This document shows, in pieces, positions 16,188 through 23,385 of a stretch of DNA of 64,000 nucleotides. Position 1 is the stretch's first letter, and each line of letters begins with the position of its first letter. Position numbers and translations under genes: made by a program. The notes under the pieces were generated by a model. That model was not told where the DNA came from, made no database searches, and saw only the letters and a program-made list of their open reading frames with translations. Source of the DNA: Breoghania sp963678585 (lineage in GTDB: Bacteria; Pseudomonadota; Alphaproteobacteria; Rhizobiales; Stappiaceae); NCBI GenBank assembly GCA_963678585.2, contig CAXXGA010000002.1, forward strand, positions 1,922,001-1,986,000, written 5' to 3'.

Positions 16188-16892
16188 TTATCGGACATCG
16201 GGCGCCTGCTCGCTCCATTCCATGACCAGCTTGCCCACCTCGGCCGATGTCTGCGCGATTGCCAGAGGCATCTCCGCGCGCAATTCCTCCACCGAACCAT
16301 AGCCGTAGGTCACGCCGATGGCGGCGACCCGGTTTGCACGCGCGCCTGCAAGATCGTGCTTGCGGTCGCCCACCATAACCGCATCGAGGGCGGGAAGCTG
16401 CTCGCGCTCCAGAATGTGCGCGATCAGCTCGACCTTGTTGGAAAGGCTGCCATCGGCATTGGTGCCGTAGACATGCTCGAAAAAGCCGGTCAGCCCGAAA
16501 TGTTCCACGATCCGCACCGCAGGCTCCCGCAGCTTGGATGTGGCCACGTACAGGCGAAACCCGCGCTCCGCAAGATCACGCAGGGTCTCGGGCACGCCGT
16601 CGATCACCGAATTTTCGAAAAGCCCGCCCGCGCCGTAGCGCTCGCGGTAGAAATGGACGGCCTCATCCACGCGATCCGGGTCGCCATCGCCCAGCAGGAT
16701 CTGGAAATTCTCCTGCAAGGGGGGCCCGATGCACCAGCGCAAGTCCTCGGCGTCGGGGATAGTCTCCACTCCGACGCGCTCCAGCGCATATTGTATGGAG
16801 CCGGTAATTCCCTGGAAGGGATCGGTCAGCGTGCCGTCGAGATCGAACAGGACGGCACGCCTGCCATTTTCGTCGCTTGGGTCGCAGTTCAT
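16188..16892 (-). CDS. HAD-superfamily phosphatase (phosphoglycolate-phosphatase-like)
   Basis: A 234-residue HAD hydrolase of the Gph/PpaX type. Motif I is VLFDLDGTLTD, motif II VATSKLREP, motif III around SNKVELIAHIL, and motif IV VMVGDRKHDLAGARANRVAAIGV; a helical cap lies between motifs I and II (about residues 30-95). The substrate is not predictable. Its ATG overlaps the pccA stop in an ATGA arrangement, so translation is likely coupled to pccA. Confidence 0.9.
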   Translation of the reverse strand: MNCDPSDENGRRAVLFDLDGTLTDPFQGITGSIQYALERVGVETIPDAEDLRWCIGPPLQENFQILLGDGDPDRVDEAVHFYRERYGAGGLFENSVIDGVPETLRDLAERGFRLYVATSKLREPAVRIVEHFGLTGFFEHVYGTNADGSLSNKVELIAHILEREQLPALDAVMVGDRKHDLAGARANRVAAIGVTYGYGSVEELRAEMPLAIAQTSAEVGKLVMEWSEQAPDVR

Positions 16893-18898
16893 TCAAATTC
16901 CATGATCACGGCGTCGACCGCCAGGCTGTCGCCCGGCCCCGCCTTGATCGCGGAAACCGTGGCATCGCGCTCGGCGACCAGGACGTTTTCCATTTTCATC
17001 GCTTCGATGATCGCCAGCCTCTGCCCCGCGCTGACCTTCTCGCCCTCCTCCACATGGAGCGAAACGACGAGGCCCGGCATCGGGCACAGCAGCATCTTGG
17101 ACGTATCGGCGGGAACCTTCTCCGGCATGAGTCGGTCCAGTTCCGCGATCCTCGGCAACATCACCCAGACATCAATCGAACAGCCCTGCCAGTCAAGCCG
17201 CCATCCGTTCTGAATGTTACGGACCTGCACCGCCACGATCTCGTCGCCCACGGTTCCCTTCCACAGAAGGTGCCCCGGAACCCAGTCGCTGCGCACCTCG
17301 TAGGTCTTGCCGCCGATCGTGGCCTCGATCTCCACCGGCAGGTCGGGATAGCCCTCCGCCAGCTCGACCGGAACATACTCCTTGCCGAGCTTGACGATCC
17401 AGTTGCGCCTGAGCTTGCCGGAATGCGGACGCAAACGTCCGGTCAACCGATCCAGCCGATCCTTGCGCACCACTTCCATGGAAAGCGCGACCGCCGCCAG
17501 CACCGCCTGTTCGCGCTCGCTTGGCACTTCCGGCACGAACCCTTCCGGATATTCATCGGCGAGGAAGCTGGTGGCCAGATCGCCCCTGAGCCAGCGCGGA
17601 TGCTTCATCAGCGAGGACAGGAACGGAATGTTGTGGCCGATGCCGTTGACCACAAATTGGTCGAGCGCCAGCCCCATCGCCTTGATCGCCTCATCGCGGG
17701 TCGGCGCATGGGTGATGAGTTTGGCGACCATGGGGTCGTAATACATGGAGATTTCCGAGCCCTCGACCACGCCCGTGTCGTTGCGCACGGTGATGCCGCT
17801 GAAGGATTCTTCCTCCGGCGGGCGGTAATGCACCAGCCGCCCGATGGAGGGCAGGAAGTTGCGGAACGGGTCTTCCGCATAGATGCGGCTTTCCACAGCC
17901 CAGCCGTCGAGCTTCACGTCTTCCTGCGCGATCTGAAGCTCCTCGCCGGCCGCCACGCGGATCATCTGCTCCACCAGATCGATGCCGGTGATGAGTTCCG
18001 TCACCGGATGCTCCACCTGAAGGCGGGTGTTCATCTCGAGGAAATAGAAACTGCGGTCCTGACCGGCGACGAACTCCACCGTTCCGGCGGTGTCGTAATC
18101 GACCGCCTTTGCCAGCGCCACGGCCTGCTCGCCCATCTTCCGGCGGGTCTTTTCGTCGAGAAGCGGCGAAGGCGCTTCCTCAATGACCTTCTGATTCCGG
18201 CGCTGAATGGAACATTCGCGCTCGCCCAGATAGATCACGTTGCCATGTTTGTCGCCGAGCACCTGAATTTCGATGTGGCGCGGATTCTCGATGAATTTCT
18301 CGATGAACACACGGTCATCGCCGAAGGAGGACGCGGCTTCCGAACGCGCGCGCTCGAAGCCTTCGTGGGTTTCCGCCTCGTTCCACGCGATGCGCATACC
18401 CTTGCCGCCGCCGCCCGCCGACGCCTTGATCATGACGGGGAAACCGATCTCCTTGGCGATCTTCACCGCCTCGTCGGCATCCTCGATCACGCCCAGATAA
18501 CCCGGCACGGTTGAGACCTTCGCCGCGCTGGCGAATTTCTTCGATTCGATCTTGTCGCCCATCGCCTCGATGGCGCGTTTGTTGGGCCCGATGAAGACAA
18601 TGCCGTTCGCCGCCAGCGCTTCCGCGAATTCCGCCCGCTCCGACAGGAACCCGTAGCCCGGATGGACAGCTTGTGCGCCTGTCTGCTTGCAGGCCGCGAT
18701 GATCTTGTCGATGACGAGATAGCTTTCGGCGGCGACCGCCGGGCCGATATGAACGGCCTCGTCCGCCATGTTCACATGCAGCGCATCGGAATCTGCGTCC
18801 GAATAGACCGCCACCGTGTGGATGCCCATACGTTTTGCGGTCTTTATGATACGGCAAGCGATCTCGCCACGATTGGCGATCAGAATTTTATCGAACAT
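16889..18898 (-). CDS. pccA: Propionyl-CoA carboxylase alpha subunit (biotin carboxylase + BCCP)
   Basis: A 669-residue subunit that carboxylates its own biotin with ATP and bicarbonate and delivers the carboxyl group to PccB, making methylmalonyl-CoA. The domains in order are biotin carboxylase (1-450: ILIANRGEIACRII, ATP-grasp loop KASAGGGGKGMRI, ERECSIQRRNQKVIEEAPS), a PCC-type BT linker (about 480-590) and a C-terminal biotinyl domain with the biotin Lys in IEAMKMEN. The BT linker separates it from acetyl-CoA carboxylase AccC. ATG 18898 has GGGAGAG at five bases. It is first in an operon with HAD and acylphosphatase genes. Its partner pccB is 4.5 kb away on the same strand. Confidence 0.95.
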   Translation of the reverse strand: MFDKILIANRGEIACRIIKTAKRMGIHTVAVYSDADSDALHVNMADEAVHIGPAVAAESYLVIDKIIAACKQTGAQAVHPGYGFLSERAEFAEALAANGIVFIGPNKRAIEAMGDKIESKKFASAAKVSTVPGYLGVIEDADEAVKIAKEIGFPVMIKASAGGGGKGMRIAWNEAETHEGFERARSEAASSFGDDRVFIEKFIENPRHIEIQVLGDKHGNVIYLGERECSIQRRNQKVIEEAPSPLLDEKTRRKMGEQAVALAKAVDYDTAGTVEFVAGQDRSFYFLEMNTRLQVEHPVTELITGIDLVEQMIRVAAGEELQIAQEDVKLDGWAVESRIYAEDPFRNFLPSIGRLVHYRPPEEESFSGITVRNDTGVVEGSEISMYYDPMVAKLITHAPTRDEAIKAMGLALDQFVVNGIGHNIPFLSSLMKHPRWLRGDLATSFLADEYPEGFVPEVPSEREQAVLAAVALSMEVVRKDRLDRLTGRLRPHSGKLRRNWIVKLGKEYVPVELAEGYPDLPVEIEATIGGKTYEVRSDWVPGHLLWKGTVGDEIVAVQVRNIQNGWRLDWQGCSIDVWVMLPRIAELDRLMPEKVPADTSKMLLCPMPGLVVSLHVEEGEKVSAGQRLAIIEAMKMENVLVAERDATVSAIKAGPGDSLAVDAVIMEFE

Positions 18899-19198
18899 TG
18901 TCTCTCCCAGCCTAATAACGGCCCTCGGCCAGCGTTGTAAGCCGCAAGCGACCTCTAGGCAACTAGACGGATGTCCGTCCTGCCAAAGGTCGCGCCGCTA
19001 CGGCATGACGGCAACACAATCCTGACGAGAGCGGGAAAACGCAGACAATGACGAAGGGTGACAGTATCGCGAAGGCCGCCCTGACGATGTTCATGGCCGG
19101 GCGGCGTTTTCATATCGATACAATAGTATAACGTGGGCGGGTTCCTGTAGGCAGTGATCGGGGAGCAAGACCGAACCGCCTGCAATTGGAGCCCGCTC
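18899..19198. other. 300-nt intergenic region, divergent promoters of pccA and CDF gene
   Basis: No coding signal. It contains an AT-rich element with the perfect inverted repeat ATAC-AATA-GTAT at 19118-19129, inside GATACAATAGTATAACG, 69 bases before the CDF start. Confidence 0.5.
19118..19129. promoter_or_regulatory. Inverted repeat, candidate metal-responsive operator
   Basis: ATAC-AATA-GTAT inverted repeat in otherwise GC-rich DNA, extended on one side by GTATAAC, which resembles a half-site of Zur-like boxes. It precedes a zinc-exporter gene, so a metal-dependent regulator or a -10 region is plausible. Low certainty. Confidence 0.3.
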
Positions 19199-20263
19199 AT
19201 GGAGCCCGACATGAAGCGCGAAACGAACTGTCAGAACGCGCATGACCATGGTCGCGATTTCGCACATACCCCTGAAAAACCGGGCGGACATGAACATGCC
19301 GCAGACGGGCATATCGGGCACGGGCATGGAGCACACGGGCATGGACATGCCGGCCATGGCCATCACCACCATCACCACATCGATCCGGATGCCGGTGATA
19401 CACGCATCATGGTGGCTATCGGTATCAACTTCCTGCTGACCTTCGCGCAGATCGCAGGCGGACTCATTGCCGGTTCGCTGGCCCTGATCGCAGACGCGCT
19501 TCACAATTTCTCCGACGCCATCTCCCTCGTCATCGCCTTCGCCGCGCGCAAGATCGCGCGTAGGCCTTCGGACGCCAACATGACCTTCGGCTACCAGCGG
19601 GTCGAGATCGTCGCAGCGATGATCAACTACACCAGCTTGATCATCGTCGGCCTCTATCTCGTCTATGAGGCCATCATGCGCTTCATCGAACCGCAGGGCG
19701 TCGACGGCTGGATTGTCGTGATCATCGCGGTCGTGGCGCTGGTCATCGACGCGGGCACCGCCCTGCTGACCTACGCCATGTCGAAAACCAGCGTGAACAT
19801 CCGCGCCGCCTTCCTGCACAATGTCGCCGATGCGCTGGGCTCGATCGCCGTCATCATCGCCGGGTCGCTGATCCTGCTTTACGACTGGCGGCTGATCGAC
19901 CCTGCCGTGACCCTGCTCATCGCCGGCTACATCCTGTGGCAGGCATTCGCCGAGATCGGCCCGGTCATCCGCATGCTGATGCTGGGAACCCCACCGATGA
20001 TCCCCGCCCCCGCAGTTGTGGCGGCCCTGCGTGCGGTCGACGGCGTCGCGGATGTCCACCACCTCCACCTTTGGCAGATACACGAGCACGAGGATGCCGC
20101 CGACGCCCATCTCGTCATCGCGGATGAACACTGGAGCGAGGCGGACGCGATCAAGCAGCGCGCCAAGGAAAGCCTGAAGCGCGAGTTCGGCATCGCCCAC
20201 ACGACGTTCGAGATGGAATGCGCGAGACACGCCTGCAAGACGCCGCGCGAGATCGGTCACTAA
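19199..20263 (+). CDS. Cation diffusion facilitator (Zn2+/Co2+ efflux), His-rich N-terminus
   Basis: Inner-membrane metal/proton antiporter of the CDF family, 354 residues. The N-terminal 60 residues are very rich in His (repeated HGHG/HAHGH and six consecutive His), a likely cytosolic metal buffer. Six membrane helices follow, with the metal site residues in ALIADALHNFSDAISL (helix 2) and RAAFLHNVADALGSIAV (helix 5), then a C-terminal ferredoxin-like domain with HHLHLWQIHEHEDAADAHLV. ATG 19199 has TTGGAG at seven bases; ATG 19211 and GTG 19154 are alternatives. Zinc is the most likely substrate by family (CzcD/ZitB-like). Confidence 0.93.
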   Translation: MEPDMKRETNCQNAHDHGRDFAHTPEKPGGHEHAADGHIGHGHGAHGHGHAGHGHHHHHHIDPDAGDTRIMVAIGINFLLTFAQIAGGLIAGSLALIADALHNFSDAISLVIAFAARKIARRPSDANMTFGYQRVEIVAAMINYTSLIIVGLYLVYEAIMRFIEPQGVDGWIVVIIAVVALVIDAGTALLTYAMSKTSVNIRAAFLHNVADALGSIAVIIAGSLILLYDWRLIDPAVTLLIAGYILWQAFAEIGPVIRMLMLGTPPMIPAPAVVAALRAVDGVADVHHLHLWQIHEHEDAADAHLVIADEHWSEADAIKQRAKESLKREFGIAHTTFEMECARHACKTPREIGH

Positions 20264-20284
20264 CCCGACCGGACGGACGGCCCG

Positions 20285-21028
20285 TCACAACAGCCACGCA
20301 AAGGCACGCTTCAGTTCCTGCGCGCCGTCGCAGGTGTACCAGCGCCCGTGCGCAAGAATGACCCGCTGCGGATCAAGCGCGATCATCCGCTCCACAGCGC
20401 GCCGGAGGTCCGGCTTGGTGGCGCGGAAGGTCAGGCGCATGTCGCGCGGCATGGAGCCATGCGGATCGACGACCCCTCCCAGCCGGTAAAGCAGCCGCAT
20501 CGGCCACGGCCCGAGCTTCTTCGGCTCGAAATTCTCGATCAGGTCGGTCAGCACGAGCGTCCGGCTGGCGACGTGAAAGAAATCCGCCTCGCTCATGAAG
20601 TCGCCGGGCGCAATGATGGTTTCGATATCGCCGTCCCACGGATACCCCGTCTCCGCCTCGATATCGTGGGCTGGGAAATCGATCCGCGCGCCCGCTTGTT
20701 CGCGGATATGCGGGGCCAACCATATCTGCGCCTCGGGAAAAGCGGCGCGCCACTGCGGGATCCACCAGTAGTGGATGCGATTGGGCCCGACGATATGGCT
20801 GATCGGCCCAAGGCTCTCCACCGCATAGCGCAGATCCTCCGTCAGCTTTGTCGGCGAATGCACGAAGAGAGCGCCGCTTGAAAGCCGGATCACCGTCATG
20901 CGCGTGGGAAAGGAGAGCTTTGGCCAAGCGTATCCGAAGCGGATCGCCGGCCCATCGACGATCCACACGCCCTCAGCCACGGGCTTGAGCACATTGAGCG
21001 GCGGATAGGTATGCGAAGATCTCAACAT
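20285..21028 (-). CDS. DUF4336 protein, metallo-hydrolase-like fold
   Basis: A 247-residue DUF4336 protein, distantly related to metallo-beta-lactamase folds. It begins with VAEGVWIVDGP, has a strand/turn IVGPNRIHYWWIPQWRAAFP where HxHxDH would lie in true hydrolases, and continues LVLTDLIENF and VILAHGRWY. The standard zinc ligands are not complete (a single His at the HxHxDH position), so hydrolase activity is uncertain. Convergent with the CDF gene (21-base gap) and divergent from cidA. Confidence 0.8.
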   Translation of the reverse strand: MLRSSHTYPPLNVLKPVAEGVWIVDGPAIRFGYAWPKLSFPTRMTVIRLSSGALFVHSPTKLTEDLRYAVESLGPISHIVGPNRIHYWWIPQWRAAFPEAQIWLAPHIREQAGARIDFPAHDIEAETGYPWDGDIETIIAPGDFMSEADFFHVASRTLVLTDLIENFEPKKLGPWPMRLLYRLGGVVDPHGSMPRDMRLTFRATKPDLRRAVERMIALDPQRVILAHGRWYTCDGAQELKRAFAWLL

Positions 21029-21196
21029 GGCGTGCTAAGATAACTTTACGGATTTCGACGCGATGGCCGCATTTCGAGGGTCTTACTATACAGTGTCTCG
21101 ACCTGCCGGTGAACCTTTTACGGCCCCGGCTTGCCCCCAATTCCAATTGTCCCAGCAAAGAGCGCGCCGGTTCGCCTGCGCGCCATATCCGGTTTC

Positions 21197-21568
21197 ATGA
21201 TTGCAGCACTTACCCTCCTTCTTCTTTGCCAGCTTGGCGGGGAGATCATCGTCCGCCTGCTGGCGCTGCCGCTTCCCGGCCCTGTGGCGGGCCTCGTTTT
21301 GCTGGCCGCCGGGCTCGCCATATTCGGCCGTGTGCCTGAGAGCCTGCGCAGCGTTTCCACCGGCATCCTGCGCAACCTCGCGCTGATGTTCGTGCCAGCT
21401 TCCGTCGGCATCATCACCCAGATCGACCGGCTGCAGACGTATGGTGTGGCACTTGCCGTCTCCATCGTCGTCTCCACCCTCGCCGCCATGACGGTCACCG
21501 CCCTCGTCTTTCGCTGGGCCACCCTGCGGGTGAACCGCTCCGAAACCCGGGAAGGACCCGCGTCATGA
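21197..21568 (+). CDS. CidA/LrgA family membrane protein
   Basis: A holin-like CidA/LrgA protein, 123 residues with four hydrophobic helices. It has QLGGEIIVRLLALPLPGPVAGLVLL near the start (family signature P-x-PG-x-x-x-G) and FVPASVGIITQ in the middle. ATG 21197 gives the normal family N-terminus; an upstream TTG at 21131 is less likely. Its stop overlaps the lrgB start (ATGA). Together they form a CidAB/LrgAB-type pair, linked in other bacteria to murein hydrolase control or to pyruvate/organic-acid transport. Confidence 0.9.
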   Translation: MIAALTLLLLCQLGGEIIVRLLALPLPGPVAGLVLLAAGLAIFGRVPESLRSVSTGILRNLALMFVPASVGIITQIDRLQTYGVALAVSIVVSTLAAMTVTALVFRWATLRVNRSETREGPAS

Positions 21569-22278
21569 CGAATGTCGAAAGCCTCTGGGTCTACCTCCAC
21601 GAAACCCCGCTTCTCTGGCTGACCGTCACACTGGCCGCCTACACCATCGCCGACGGGATTTCCGCGCGCGCCGGGCGTCGCCCGATCGCCAACCCGATCG
21701 TCATCGCCACCGCACTGATCATCGCGGCGCTGCTCGCCACCGACACCGACTACAAGACCTATTTCAGCGGCGCGCAGTTCGTGCATTTCATCCTCGGCCC
21801 GGCCACTGTCGCCCTCGCCATTCCGCTGGTCGACAACTTCAGGCAGATCCGGCGCGCCGCCGTCCCGATCACGCTGGCGCTGGTCGCAGGTTCCGCAACC
21901 GCCATCGTCACCGCCGTCGGCACAGCATGGCTGCTGGGCGCCCCGCATGAGCTGCTGATGTCGCTGGCGCCGAAATCCGTCACCACCCCCATCGCCATGG
22001 GCCTGTCGCAGACATTGGGCGGCCTGCCCTCGCTCACCGCCGTACTCGTCGTCGCTACCGGCATTTTCGGCGCGATCACAGTTACCCCGCTGATGAACCT
22101 GCTGAAGGTCACCGACCCCGCCGCACGCGGTTTCGCCGTCGGACTGGCCTCGCACGGCATGGGCACCGCGCGCGCCTTTCAGGCCAATGTGCTGGCAGGC
22201 TCCTTCGCAGGGCTCGCCATGGGCCTGAACGGCCTGATGACAGCCCTTCTCGTACCCTTGCTGACGTTGCTGTTCTAG
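21565..22278 (+). CDS. LrgB/CidB family membrane protein
   Basis: A 237-residue LrgB-family protein with about seven helices. The family signatures are PKSVTTPIAMGLSQTLGG near residue 133 and GLASHGMGTARAF near residue 192. It is translationally coupled to the CidA-like gene by a 4-base overlap and followed by a hairpin terminator. Partner and substrate as for that gene. Confidence 0.92.
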   Translation: MTNVESLWVYLHETPLLWLTVTLAAYTIADGISARAGRRPIANPIVIATALIIAALLATDTDYKTYFSGAQFVHFILGPATVALAIPLVDNFRQIRRAAVPITLALVAGSATAIVTAVGTAWLLGAPHELLMSLAPKSVTTPIAMGLSQTLGGLPSLTAVLVVATGIFGAITVTPLMNLLKVTDPAARGFAVGLASHGMGTARAFQANVLAGSFAGLAMGLNGLMTALLVPLLTLLF

Positions 22279-22331
22279 GGCGCTCCCGCATTTGCGCGAA
22301 CGCACCCTTGCCACCGGCCTGAACGAAAAGG

Positions 22332-22377
22332 CGCGGGCTCTGGCCATCTGCTTCCCGATGGTTTAAGCCCGCGTTTT
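22332..22377 (+). terminator. Terminator of the cidA-lrgB unit
   Basis: CGCGGGCT at 22332-22339 pairs with AGCCCGCG at 22366-22373 across a 26-base loop, followed by TTTT. It lies 53 bases after the lrgB stop and 24 bases before folB. Confidence 0.6.
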
Positions 22378-22401
22378 CCCATCCTCGCACTGGGCAGCAT
22401 T

Positions 22402-22761
22402 ATGGACCGCATCATTCTGGAAGACCTGAGCTTCTTCGCCTATCACGGCCTTCACGAGGAAGAGGCGCGCCTTGGCCAGCGGTTTCATGTCGATCTGACC
22501 GTCTGGGCCGATCTTTCGAAGGCGGGAGCAAGCGACAATTACGAAGACGCGATCTGCTATGCGGGCCTGACCCGCACGGTGGAGGAGGTCGTCATGGGCC
22601 GTCGGTTCAAGCTGATCGAAAGGCTCGCCCAGGCCATCGCCGACGCCATCCTGACCGATGAACGCATCGAGCGCGTCGCCGTACGCGTCCACAAGCCCGG
22701 CGCGCCGCTGCCCATCGCCACGGGACATGTCAGCATCGCGATCGAGCGCAGCCGCGCCTGA
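22402..22761 (+). CDS. folB: Dihydroneopterin aldolase
   Basis: Folate pathway enzyme that cleaves 7,8-dihydroneopterin to 6-hydroxymethyl-dihydropterin and glycolaldehyde; cytosolic, 119 residues (normal length). It begins LEDLSFFAYHGLHEEEARLGQ with the family YHG motif and pterin-binding Glu, then the YEDAICYAGL and FKLIERLAQAIADAIL segments, and ends VAVRVHKPGAPLP. The start has no strong ribosome-binding site. No folP/folK is adjacent. Confidence 0.92.
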   Translation: MDRIILEDLSFFAYHGLHEEEARLGQRFHVDLTVWADLSKAGASDNYEDAICYAGLTRTVEEVVMGRRFKLIERLAQAIADAILTDERIERVAVRVHKPGAPLPIATGHVSIAIERSRA

Positions 22762-22825
22762 CGGGCAGGCCCCGACGCAAACGTCGAAGCCGACGATAAT
22801 GCACGCGCGGGAACCCTCCGATGCG

Positions 22826-22837
22826 TGACGCGCGTCA
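22826..22837. promoter_or_regulatory. 12-bp perfect palindrome
   Basis: TGACGCGCGTCA, a perfect palindrome in the gap between folB and the secreted-protein gene. Possible operator; no regulator is known. Confidence 0.3.
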
Positions 22838-22911
22838 TAGTCTGGACCGGCCCCTCCTCCTATTCTCGGTTTTCTGTCGATCGGAGCAAACGCCGCGCGA
22901 AGCCGCTGACA

Positions 22912-22971
22912 GACAACCTGGAAACAGACAATCCCGGGATGGACAATTCCGGGATGGACAAACAAGGAGCC
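22912..22971 (+). repeat. Four degenerate 15-bp tandem units in a gene leader
   Basis: Period-15 units each begin GACAA: 22912, 22927, 22942, 22957. Units 2 and 3 (GACAATCCCGGGATG and GACAATTCCGGGATG) differ by one base; units 1 and 4 are degenerate. The last unit holds the AAGGAG ribosome-binding site of the secreted-protein gene. Because the period is a multiple of three it would encode a five-residue repeat if translated. Confidence 0.7.
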
Positions 22972-22977
22972 TTTCAG

Positions 22978-23289
22978 ATGCGCCGTCCCCGTTCAGGTCC
23001 TCTCCTTGCCGGTCTCCTCGCCGCAAGTTTTGCGGCGGTGCCCACTCTCGCCGAGGCACGCCCGGACACCCGCGCCCTGTCCTGCGAGCAGGTGCGTTCC
23101 ATCGTGCAAAGCGAGGGCGCGATCACGATGAACACCGGCCCCAACAGCTACGAGCGCTTCGTGGCCGACCGCGGCCAGTGCATGTACATGGAAATCCTCG
23201 AACCCGCCTACGTGCCGACCCGCGATCTGGCCCAGTGTTTCGCCGGTTATCGCTGCATCCCCGTGTCTGTCCGCAAGCGGCTCGACTAG
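22978..23289 (+). CDS. Small secreted Cys-containing protein, function unknown
   Basis: A 103-residue exported protein. The signal peptide (about 1-27) has core LLAGLLAASFAAVPTLAEA. The mature part has four Cys in the contexts LSCEQV, GQCMYM, AQCFAGY and YRCIPV, probably two disulfides, and TRALSCEQVRSIVQSEGAI with a later FAGYRC, a pattern I associate with small conserved rhizobial exported proteins. ATG 22978 follows AAGGAG at eight bases. The frame is open upstream through a 15-bp repeat array, but that extension would bury the signal peptide. Function unknown. Confidence 0.8.
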   Translation: MRRPRSGPLLAGLLAASFAAVPTLAEARPDTRALSCEQVRSIVQSEGAITMNTGPNSYERFVADRGQCMYMEILEPAYVPTRDLAQCFAGYRCIPVSVRKRLD

Positions 23290-23329
23290 GACAGCCCGCC
23301 TCCGGCAAACACCTCCATGAGCGGACACG

Positions 23330-23359
23330 AAAAAGGGCGACCCGCAAGGCCGCCCTTTT
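23330..23359. terminator. Bidirectional terminator between convergent genes
   Basis: AAAAGGGCG at 23331-23339 pairs with CGCCCTTTT at 23351-23359. It serves the secreted-protein gene (plus) and pccB (minus). Confidence 0.8.
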
Positions 23360-23385
23360 CCCACGATCATGAACCGCCCCGCCGC

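Noticed and set aside
15204..17213. A 669-codon plus-strand frame over lipB and the acylphosphatase/HAD/pccA genes
   Set aside because: It runs out of frame through lipB and antisense to three genes with clear motifs. The Arg/Pro/His-rich product is typical of a shadow.
16877..18514. A 545-codon plus-strand frame opposite pccA
   Set aside because: Shadow of pccA; low-complexity Arg/His-rich product with no motif.
16889..18898. pccA read as methylcrotonyl-CoA carboxylase alpha subunit
   Set aside because: The linker domain and the residue pattern up to the biotin Lys fit propionyl-CoA carboxylase; pccB lies on the same strand nearby.
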